This document shows, one piece after another, positions 15,912 to 22,598 of a stretch of 23,936 nt of DNA. The position numbers and the translations under genes were made by a program. Location: contig JBARRO010000050.1 in the NCBI GenBank assembly GCA_049644265.1, forward strand, positions 1 through 23,936, written 5' to 3'. The stretch comes from JBARRO01 sp049644265 (GTDB lineage Bacteria; Bacteroidota; Ignavibacteria; UBA10030). The notes under the pieces were generated by a model. That model ran no database searches and was not told where the DNA came from. It saw only the letters and a program-made list of their open reading frames with translations. The stretch's first letter is position 1. Every line of letters starts with the position of its first letter.

Positions 15912-17524
15912 TCCATCCTGAACCAGTCAATGTCGGAATATCCGTTCTCCGTGGCAGCAAACGAAGACGTTTCGAAGAGGCCAACTCTTGCACCAACCCA
16001 GGCACACTCGCGCGCTTTGAATTTCTTTCCACACTCCTTGAAGGTTGTTCCGTCCTCGCTAAAGCTGAATTGGCACATTTCAGTCGAGTCCACACGCACT
16101 CTCAGATACACCGAACCGTCCGACAAGGATCCAAGGATTTCTTCGGACTCCTTCGAGCCCTTTTGTGCATCCTTGCAAGTGATCTGTGAAAGGGAAAACG
16201 TTCCCGCCGTTCTTGTGACAGTTAATGCCCCATAATCATAACCCATAACAAGGAGTCCTGTGCGCTCGCCATCGCTTGCGGGCTGAAAATAGACAGAAGC
16301 GGTGACGGTGAATGACGGTGCGGGAAATTTTTGTGTGAGCAGATTGGGGGTCTCGAACAAGCGGGAATCAGAAGACGGCATCGGAACGGTGTTCAGCCGC
16401 AGGAACCCTGGTCGCGACAATGTCGCACACCAGTTCTCGCGATGGTTTGCGATCCACTGCCACTGCGGCGCGAGCGTCTGGGAATCGAATTCATCGCTCG
16501 TCTGCGGCACAGCGGTTGGATAATTCCCGCCCACATTCGGTTTCTTCCACGACATCACAGGTTCCCCCGCCCCGTCATTGTCAGTGTCCGCACCGATCAC
16601 CGGCCATCCATCATTCCATGTCATCGGCTGAAGATGCATGATCCTTCCGTACGACCCTCTTTCCTGAAAATGTACAAACCACGATTCGCCCGATTGCGCC
16701 TCGACCCATGCCCCCTGATGCGGACCGTTGATTGATGTCGAACCCTGAGCGAGGACTACGCGATCTTCATAAGGTCCAAAAATGTTTTTCGAACGGAGCA
16801 CCGTCTGCCATCCTGTCGCAACACCACCTGCGGGAGCAAAGATGTAATACATTCCGCCGCGCTTGTACATCTTCGGCCCTTCGATCGTAGGATGGTTCTT
16901 GTGACCGTCGAATATGACGACTCCGGTATCCAGAATACTTTTCCCGTCGGCAGACATTTTATGAAGAGTCAGAATACTGTTGAACCCTGCCCGGCTTTTC
17001 GCCCACGCGTGGACAAGGTAGGCCTTTCCATCGTCATCCCAGAGAGGACACGGATCGATCCACCCTTTTGCCGCCTTCACAAGCGTGAGCGGCTCCCACA
17101 CACCTGTAGGGGTTTTTGTTTTTGACATGAAGATTCCGAGATCCGGATCCCCGTAGTAGACATAATATTCGCCCTGGTGATATCGGAGACTTGGTGCCCA
17201 GCAACCATACCCATGCAACGGTTTGTCGTACCGCGGGGAGGGCAACTGGTCAAACACATGGGAAACGATGGTCCAGTTCACAAGGTCGTGCGATTGGAGA
17301 ACGGGCAGTCCCGGGGTGTAGTTGAAACTCGACGAGACCATGGTGTATTCGTCGCCGACACGGATGACGTCGGGGTCGGAGTAGTCGGCAAAGATGACGG
17401 GATTCCGATACCAACCATTTCCAAGGTCGGGGACCCATGCTTGCCGGAATGTGGAATCATCCGGAAGGGAGACGCTGACGATGCAAAGGAGCCCCGCAGC
17501 AAACGCTCTCGATCTCGTTCCCAT
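15908..17524 (-). CDS. GH43 family arabinofuranosidase/xylosidase with C-terminal beta-sandwich
   Basis: A 538-residue protein with a signal peptide (about 1-20) and a five-bladed propeller starting NGWYRNPVIFADYSDPDVIR. The catalytic triad is visible: Asp50 (YSDPDVIR) as general base, Asp157 (GWIDPCPLWDDDGKAYLVH) as pKa modulator, and Glu215 (HPTIEGPKMY) as general acid. From about residue 330 a GH43 C-terminal concanavalin-like sandwich follows (SDEFDSQTLAPQWQW...SRPGFLRL...LTQKF...ASVYFQP). This layout fits GH43 subfamilies acting on arabinan or xylan side chains. In this locus, arabinan or galactan branches of rhamnogalacturonan I are the likely target, though specificity cannot be read. 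It is the first gene after a 269-bp non-coding gap rich in palindromes. The ribosome site is weak (AAGAG). Confidence 0.92.
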   Translation of the reverse strand: MGTRSRAFAAGLLCIVSVSLPDDSTFRQAWVPDLGNGWYRNPVIFADYSDPDVIRVGDEYTMVSSSFNYTPGLPVLQSHDLVNWTIVSHVFDQLPSPRYDKPLHGYGCWAPSLRYHQGEYYVYYGDPDLGIFMSKTKTPTGVWEPLTLVKAAKGWIDPCPLWDDDGKAYLVHAWAKSRAGFNSILTLHKMSADGKSILDTGVVIFDGHKNHPTIEGPKMYKRGGMYYIFAPAGGVATGWQTVLRSKNIFGPYEDRVVLAQGSTSINGPHQGAWVEAQSGESWFVHFQERGSYGRIMHLQPMTWNDGWPVIGADTDNDGAGEPVMSWKKPNVGGNYPTAVPQTSDEFDSQTLAPQWQWIANHRENWCATLSRPGFLRLNTVPMPSSDSRLFETPNLLTQKFPAPSFTVTASVYFQPASDGERTGLLVMGYDYGALTVTRTAGTFSLSQITCKDAQKGSKESEEILGSLSDGSVYLRVRVDSTEMCQFSFSEDGTTFKECGKKFKARECAWVGARVGLFETSSFAATENGYSDIDWFRME

Positions 17525-17793
17525 GATGCACTCTTTGCAGTGAATTCGGGAAGAAACTCCGCATAACCCCGGCGCGTAGAGGAGAACCGCATAGGCATAA
17601 AACCTGCGGTTTATCGGTCACTTTACCGTTAACTATCCTTGGGGTAAATTTGCGTTAACCGGGTTGAAATAGCAAGTACTTTTTTTAGGAATTTGGGAAG
17701 CCATGCACGTGGCAACGACTCGGCCAACGGGGAAAGAATCCTCTCATTTCCCAAAGGGGTCCTTTGCCGACAACAGGAACTTCTCGGGAATTG
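17525..17793 (-). promoter_or_regulatory. Intergenic region upstream of GH43 with operator-like palindromes
   Basis: This 269-bp gap is one of the three largest non-coding stretches. It holds AAACC-TGC-GGTTT (17600-17612), AACC-G-GGTT inside a TTAACC...GGTTGA inverted repeat (17655-17667), TTTACC (17622-17627) inverted with GGTAAA (17643-17648), and CAAAGG-GGT-CCTTTG (17752-17766). The first two share AACC/GGTT half-sites, the shape expected of a LacI- or GntR-type operator, and lie 76 to 143 bp before the GH43 start. A T-rich tract (17680-17686 on the plus strand) lies next to them. No clear promoter boxes can be assigned, and the regulator is not in the window. Confidence 0.4.
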
Positions 17794-19086
17794 CTACGAT
17801 TCTTCCAACGTTGCCGGCTCCAGTTTTGGAACAAGCAGATGGATGAAGAGCAGTGCAACCAGATACGTGAACCCCGCAATCAAGAATATGGGAACGTAAC
17901 TGCCGGTCCATTGAAGAATATATCCGACAACTTTCGCGATAATCATTCCCCCGATCATGCCCGCCATCCCTCCCATTCCCACAACAGATCCCACTGCGCG
18001 TCGCGGAAACATATCCGACACGAGGGTGAACAAGTTCGCAGACCATCCCTGATGTGCAGAGGCAGCCAGGCCGACCAGTCCCACCGCAATCCACAAATCG
18101 TCAACCTGTGAGGCGAATATGATGGGAACAACACACAGCGCACAGATGAGCATTGCGGTTTTTCGCGCCGCATTCACGCTCCATCCCCTTTTGATGAACG
18201 CCGAAGAAATCCAACCTCCGCCGATGCTTCCGATGTCTGCAATAACATAAATGACGACGAGAGGCAGTCCGATCGTCAGCAGCGTGATGCCGTAATTCTT
18301 GTTCAGGAAATCCGGAACCCAGAAGAGGTAAATCCACCACACCGGGTCGGTCATGAATTTGCCGACAGCAAATGCCCATGTCTGTCTGTGCAAGAACAGT
18401 CTTCGCCACTTGACGGGTTCCGAAGATTCTGCAGGATCGCTCTGGATGTGAGCGAGTTCTTCCTTCGTCACCTTCGGATGTTCCTCCGGCCGCCGATACG
18501 AAAACCACCAGAAGAGGAGCCAGATGAATCCAAGCGCACCTGTTGCAATAAACGCCCATTGCCACCCGTACGTCAGCGTGATCCACGGGACGACAAGCGG
18601 GGTCACGACGGCACCGATGTTGCTGCCTGCATTGAAGATCCCGGTCGCCAGCGCGCGTTCTTTCTTCGGAAACCACTCCGCGATGGTCTTGATGGAGGCG
18701 GGGAAGTTGCCCGATTCCCCGAGCCCGAGCGCAAATCGTGCGGCGGCAAATCCGGCAACGGATCGGGCGGCCGCATGAGCCATGGCCGCGATGCTCCAGA
18801 CGATGAGCGCAAGAGAGAAACCTTTTTTTGTCCCAAGCCAATCCATCATTCTTCCGACCAGCAGAAGCCCGATTGCGTATGCGGCAGAAAAAGCGAAAAC
18901 GATGTTGCTGTAATCAATCTCGCTCCAGCCCAACTCTGTCGCCAGGGTTGGCTTCAGAACGCCAATGACCTGCCGGTCGATGTAGTTAATCGTGGTCGCA
19001 AAGAAGAGCAGAGCGCAAATACTCCAGCGGTAGTGACCCCGGACAAGGCTCCATCGTTCTTTCATTGTTGAAGGTTCGTTCGTCAT
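17794..19086 (-). CDS. MFS transporter, ExuT-like hexuronate permease
   Basis: A 430-residue major-facilitator protein with twelve predicted membrane segments. The first segment's INYIDRQVIGVLKPTLATELGW, followed by GRMMDWLGTKKGFSLALIVWS and ARFALGLGESGNFPASIKTIAEWFPKKERALATGIFNAGSNIGAV, are signatures of the anion:cation symporter family that includes ExuT hexuronate and glucarate permeases. Its likely substrate is galacturonate or an unsaturated uronate released by the lyase/GH105 route, imported across the inner membrane with protons. It follows the GH105 stop by one base, so the two are almost certainly cotranscribed: GH105 makes the product and this protein imports it. The ribosome site is weak. 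The downstream uronate-catabolism genes are not in the window. Confidence 0.92.
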   Translation of the reverse strand: MTNEPSTMKERWSLVRGHYRWSICALLFFATTINYIDRQVIGVLKPTLATELGWSEIDYSNIVFAFSAAYAIGLLLVGRMMDWLGTKKGFSLALIVWSIAAMAHAAARSVAGFAAARFALGLGESGNFPASIKTIAEWFPKKERALATGIFNAGSNIGAVVTPLVVPWITLTYGWQWAFIATGALGFIWLLFWWFSYRRPEEHPKVTKEELAHIQSDPAESSEPVKWRRLFLHRQTWAFAVGKFMTDPVWWIYLFWVPDFLNKNYGITLLTIGLPLVVIYVIADIGSIGGGWISSAFIKRGWSVNAARKTAMLICALCVVPIIFASQVDDLWIAVGLVGLAASAHQGWSANLFTLVSDMFPRRAVGSVVGMGGMAGMIGGMIIAKVVGYILQWTGSYVPIFLIAGFTYLVALLFIHLLVPKLEPATLEES

Positions 19087-19087
19087 A

Positions 19088-20218
19088 TCATCTCAAAAGT
19101 GCCGACGCACACCAGAGCACAGGCGCCTGGCCATGCATATCGCCGATGTTCCGCTTGCGGTCGAGGTAGTATTGCAGATCGTTCTTCTTGCCGGTTCCTT
19201 CACACACTTCGTGAATGTCGGCGTTCCCGTCGATGAACTTAATCAGACCGAGCCAGCCTTTTCGAGCAGAAGGACCGTAGGTCGTTTCATCCAGCCATCC
19301 GTTTCTAACGCCTGTGATGAGAGCAAACGTGAACATCCCTGTGCACGATGTCTCCACCCACGACTCCGGATGGTCTATGAGCTGGTGCCACATTCCGTCC
19401 TCTCCCTGATATTTCAGAAGCGAAGCCATCATGGTTTTGTAGCCTTGCATGATTCGCGGTCTGTAGGGATTTTGTTGAGGCAACGATCGAAGAAGTTCTG
19501 CCATCCCGGCAGCCATCCAACCATTGCCCCGACCCCAATAGAACGGAACGTCCGGCGCATGGTAGAACAATCCGTTCGGTTTTTGCAGAGAATCCAGATA
19601 CATGACCATTTCCCTTGCTGCCCGGTCAATATAACCAGTATCACCGGTTGCCCGGAACGCCTGTGCCTGAGCCGCGGTGATCATAAACATATCGTCGATC
19701 CAAAGCCGCGTCTGCCAGGTGTACCCTCTATTATAGTAGAGCAGGGATTCATCGTTCGCGTTAGGTCCAAACGGCTCACCCCATTGTTTGTCCGCCATGT
19801 CCTTTCCCAAATCAAGGAAGCGCTTGTCCCGCGTTTGAATGAGGATTTCAAACGGAACGGCCGCGAAGACCGTGTTGTCCACGTGATCGGGAATGGGAAC
19901 AACGCCCTTTCTTTCTTCAAACAGAGGTTGAAAGCGGGCGACCAGATATGAACGCAATGCTGTGTCGTTGGTGACTCGGGCAAATGTCAGGGCGCCATAC
20001 CACGTGCAAACCTCAGCATAGTGAAGAGACTTCAACGGCGTGGTCCGGTTATATCCCCCCAACGGACTTGCTGCAAAATGATCAGCTACGCGCTTTCCGA
20101 TTTCCTCTGGAGAACATCCTTTAGGCCATGTTCCGGAGTCAAGAGCGGGTTGGGGAAGTAGATTGGAGAACCCGAGGAACAGGAGGATGAAGAGGAGATA
20201 AGGAGGTTGTCGGTTCAC
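19088..20218 (-). CDS. GH105 unsaturated rhamnogalacturonyl/galacturonyl hydrolase
   Basis: A 376-residue exported enzyme with an (alpha/alpha)6 barrel. It hydrolyses the 4,5-unsaturated uronic acid left at the non-reducing end by pectate or rhamnogalacturonan lyases. Supporting motifs are HYAEVCTWYGAL, DHVDNTVFAAVPFEILIQT, the catalytic region YNRGYTWQTRLWIDDMFM (Asp175/Asp176), and VPFYWGRGNGWMAAGMAELL. I chose the GTG at 20218 as start because it gives a clean signal peptide (MNRQPPYLLFILLFLGF). The frame stays open upstream to an ATG at 20413, but those 65 codons are translated heptamer repeats, not protein sequence. No good ribosome site precedes the GTG, so the start is the least certain part. 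It lacks the ThuA-like domain sometimes attached to relatives, which is found instead on the CE12 protein of this locus. Confidence 0.9.
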   Translation of the reverse strand: MNRQPPYLLFILLFLGFSNLLPQPALDSGTWPKGCSPEEIGKRVADHFAASPLGGYNRTTPLKSLHYAEVCTWYGALTFARVTNDTALRSYLVARFQPLFEERKGVVPIPDHVDNTVFAAVPFEILIQTRDKRFLDLGKDMADKQWGEPFGPNANDESLLYYNRGYTWQTRLWIDDMFMITAAQAQAFRATGDTGYIDRAAREMVMYLDSLQKPNGLFYHAPDVPFYWGRGNGWMAAGMAELLRSLPQQNPYRPRIMQGYKTMMASLLKYQGEDGMWHQLIDHPESWVETSCTGMFTFALITGVRNGWLDETTYGPSARKGWLGLIKFIDGNADIHEVCEGTGKKNDLQYYLDRKRNIGDMHGQAPVLWCASALLR

Positions 20219-20236
20219 GATGGTTGAAAGGAGGCT

Positions 20237-20476
20237 ATGAGATGTGAGATATGAGATGTGAGATATGAGATTTGCGATGTGCGATGAGCGATTTGGGATG
20301 TGAGATGGAGTTGGTGAATAGTAAATACTGAATCGCGAATGGTAGCCAATAAAGAGTGGGCAGTAAATCGTGAACTGGTAACTGGAAACTGGATACTGGC
20401 AGCTGGAAACCACTTTGAACTTTGAACCTTGAACTCCAAACTCGAAACTTTAAACTAGAAACTCGAAACTAACCAC
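20237..20476. repeat. Degenerate heptamer repeat array (33 units) between deacetylase and GH105 genes
   Basis: On the plus strand the whole 240 bp divides into 7-bp units with only two breaks (a 6-mer at 20307-20312 and a 3-mer at 20411-20413). Ten units at 20237-20306 follow (A/G)TGAGAT with variants such as TTGCGAT. Fourteen units at 20313-20410 drift from GGTGAAT and AGTAAAT to TGGAAAC and TGGTAAC. Nine units at 20414-20476 follow TTTGAAC and TCGAAAC. Most units fit NNN-purine-purine-A-pyrimidine. Neighbouring units are most alike, suggesting stepwise local duplication. The array begins at the deacetylase stop codon and ends 18 bp before the proposed GH105 start, so it forms the GH105 leader. 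Confidence 0.9.
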
Positions 20477-21264
20477 TAGCGCTTCTTCATCCAAGAACCT
20501 ACCTCCACCATCGGTGCCACCCAAATATCTTTCTCATTGTCCTTCAAAAAATGCAGAAGCTTTCTGTGTGCTTCTAACGAGACGTTCAGATTGTGCTCGC
20601 CGCCGACTCCGTGGAAGAGAAACACAATGAGCCCGTTCGTTTCCATTGCCTTCTTGACCATCGCAATGAGCTCCTCCCCCGATTGTCCGCTGATCATGTA
20701 GCTACCGATATCGTACGGGTCGATTTCGCTGATCTTCTGAGTTTTTCCCTCCACTCCCCGTGCGGCAATGAAGTCGCTTTCGATTTGGCTCACGTATGAT
20801 GAATCACCAGCCTTGCGGTCGCCACACGGATAGGCAAATGTTCTTTCGGATTTTCCGTCGATGGCTTTGAGCAGGATGTTTGCCATTCTGATTTCATCGA
20901 CCATGCGCTGAACAGTGTAGTGGTTAAGATCATAGTCGGGTTTCACCCATTCTCTTCCGGGCGGTTTCCCTTCACAGGGATGGAACAACGTATGATTGCC
21001 AAGCTCGTTTCCCTTCTCGGCGACAGATCTCCATTCAATAGCGCGCTTCTGAAACCCCGGGAAAAAACCTGAAAGATAAAATGTGCCCTTCAGTCCCAGG
21101 GAATCCAGGAGCGGGACGACATAATCCAGATGGACATTGAGTGCGTCGTCGTAGGTAAGAGACACCGCACATTTCTTTCCGTTCCAGTCGCCTTTCTGCT
21201 GAGCGTGCACTGGAGCGGAACACAGAAGGGCTACTGCACAAGTCAGGGCTTTGGTCAGCGACAT
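20476..21264 (-). CDS. Secreted polysaccharide deacetylase (NodB/CE4-like)
   Basis: A 262-residue protein with a signal peptide (about 1-21) and one NodB homology domain. The metal and catalytic motifs are present: TYDDA (Asp39, Asp40), HTLFH (His91, His95) as the H-xxx-H zinc motif, RTFAYPCGD (141-149) as motif 3, and FLFHGVGG (His218) as motif 5. CE4-type enzymes remove N- or O-acetyl groups from glycans. In this locus an acetylated pectin or arabinoxylan side chain is the probable substrate, since no amino-sugar genes are nearby. It follows the alpha/beta hydrolase gene by 5 bp, with a GGAG ribosome site inside the end of that gene. Its TAG stop adjoins the heptamer array. Substrate specificity is not readable. 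Confidence 0.88.
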   Translation of the reverse strand: MSLTKALTCAVALLCSAPVHAQQKGDWNGKKCAVSLTYDDALNVHLDYVVPLLDSLGLKGTFYLSGFFPGFQKRAIEWRSVAEKGNELGNHTLFHPCEGKPPGREWVKPDYDLNHYTVQRMVDEIRMANILLKAIDGKSERTFAYPCGDRKAGDSSYVSQIESDFIAARGVEGKTQKISEIDPYDIGSYMISGQSGEELIAMVKKAMETNGLIVFLFHGVGGEHNLNVSLEAHRKLLHFLKDNEKDIWVAPMVEVGSWMKKR

Positions 21265-21269
21265 ACGTT

Positions 21270-22193
21270 CTACTCCGATTTTAGAATTCCATTCTTGCGG
21301 AGAAAATCCCGCACGGTCGCAAAGTTGCTCACAAGCGTCTGACGATTGAAGCCGCCGTGTCCGCCTCCTTTGATTGTTACAAGCTGATTCGGCACGCCTT
21401 CTTTGTCCAAGGCCGCATGCAACTTGACCGCCTGACTGTAGGGCACGAGTTTATCCTCATCGCCGTGGAAGGTGAGGATGGGCGGCAACCCGGAACGGAC
21501 ATAACTTACGGGAGAAAGCCGTCGCGCCAGTTCCTCCCGATTGTTCATACTACCGAACCATTCGATGGCATAGTGTTTTGCGTTCGAGCCGGACAGTACG
21601 TCGGGCACGTCGGTAATTCCAAACCAGTTCACAATGGCTGCGACCTTCATGGCGGACTCCGTCCCTTCAGTCCAGCGGGTTTCGCCGCTTGTCGGGCATT
21701 GATGATCGAACGGGGTTCCGTCGGGAAGCATACCCGTGATGAGTGCGAGATGTCCGCCCGCCGAACCTCCCGTCAGCACTATTTTTGAAGCATCGAGGTT
21801 GTACTCCTTCGCATGGTTGATGACCCATCGAAGCGCACAACGGCAATCCTCAACGGCAGCCGGGGCGAGAGAATTGCGACCCAGGCGATATTCCACGTTG
21901 ATCGTTGCCCATCCCATGGAGAGATACGGAAGCAGTTGAAAGACATTCCTTTCTTTCACCCCTTCCACCCAACCACCACCGTGAAAATTCACGAGGACGG
22001 GAACGGGAGTGGTTCGGATTTTTGGGAGGTAGAGATCAAGTTTGAGCTCAGTGTTGTTCGCAGTGCCGTAAACAATGTTCGGGATAATATCGAACTCGCC
22101 GGATGCGTAGTCCACCCACTTGTCGGACTGCTGGGCTGAGGAAGTGAAAATCAGGACGAACAGGATGGCGAAGAAAGAAAGTGCGCGGGACAT
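21270..22193 (-). CDS. Secreted alpha/beta hydrolase, BD-FAE/acetyl-xylan-esterase type
   Basis: A 307-residue esterase with signal peptide (about 1-20) and a complete alpha/beta-hydrolase triad: oxyanion HGGGW (71-75), nucleophile GGSAGG with Ser144, acid in HGDEDKLVP (Asp247), and His279 in GGGHGGF. The BD-FAE-like family releases acetyl or feruloyl groups from plant polysaccharides. It differs from the other alpha/beta hydrolase of the locus (146-1132), which has YGGGW and a different acid/histidine region, so the two are not recent duplicates. AAGGAG lies about 6 bp before the ATG. Upstream is the 405-bp repeat region, so this gene is probably the first of a transcript that also covers the deacetylase, GH105 and MFS genes. 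Confidence 0.9.
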   Translation of the reverse strand: MSRALSFFAILFVLIFTSSAQQSDKWVDYASGEFDIIPNIVYGTANNTELKLDLYLPKIRTTPVPVLVNFHGGGWVEGVKERNVFQLLPYLSMGWATINVEYRLGRNSLAPAAVEDCRCALRWVINHAKEYNLDASKIVLTGGSAGGHLALITGMLPDGTPFDHQCPTSGETRWTEGTESAMKVAAIVNWFGITDVPDVLSGSNAKHYAIEWFGSMNNREELARRLSPVSYVRSGLPPILTFHGDEDKLVPYSQAVKLHAALDKEGVPNQLVTIKGGGHGGFNRQTLVSNFATVRDFLRKNGILKSE

Positions 22194-22218
22194 GATTTCT
22201 CCTTGGGTTTTAGATGAA

Positions 22219-22590
22219 TTTCACAGAGAAAAGAAGAGAAGAGCAGAGCACACAGAGGTTTAGATCCAATAACACTTTATTGTGATATTTTCTCTGTGAA
22301 CTCTTTTCTCCTCCGTGTCCTCTGGGTAACGCATTTTAAGCACTTTCACAGAGAAAAAAGGAGAAGAGCAAAGATCACAGAGGTTTAGACCCTACAAGTG
22401 TTTTATTATTTTTTCCTCCGTGAACTCCTCTCTTCTCTGTGACCCCTGTGTAATGTATTTTAGAAACTTTCACGGAGAAAAGAGGAGAAGAGCGGCGATC
22501 ATAGAGGTTTAGACCCTACAAATGTTTTATTATTTTTTTCCTCCGTGAACTCCTCTCTTCTTTGTGACCCCTGTGTAATGTCTTTTACAG
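22219..22590. repeat. Three tandem ~124-bp structured repeats
   Basis: Three consecutive related units start at 22219, 22344 and 22468 (125, 124 and about 123 bp), filling most of the 405-bp gap between the GH9 and alpha/beta hydrolase genes. Units 2 and 3 are the most similar. Each has a purine-rich left arm starting TTTCAC(A/G)GAG, a T-rich centre and a pyrimidine-rich right arm. In unit 1 TTCACAGAGAAAA (22220-22232) is perfectly inverted as TTTTCTCTGTGAA (22288-22300). In unit 3 TTCACGGAG (22469-22477) is inverted as CTCCGTGAA (22541-22549). No coding frame is credible. The unit may carry promoter or RNA-level function for the downstream gene. I see no terminator for GH9 here. Confidence 0.9.
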
Positions 22591-22598
22591 CGCTAACC

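Noticed and set aside
17752..17766. Intrinsic terminator after the MFS gene
   Set aside because: CAAAGG-GGT-CCTTTG is a perfect small palindrome, but no T-run follows on the minus strand.
20219..20413. 65-residue N-terminal extension of GH105
   Set aside because: The codons are the heptamer array read through; the GTG at 20218 gives a normal signal peptide.
20237..20476. CRISPR or VNTR coding repeat
   Set aside because: The 7-bp units have no spacers and are not a multiple of three, so neither CRISPR nor an in-frame protein repeat is possible.
22219..22590. CRISPR-like array
   Set aside because: The units are about 124 bp, contiguous and similar along their whole length, with no short repeat/unique spacer alternation and no cas genes.
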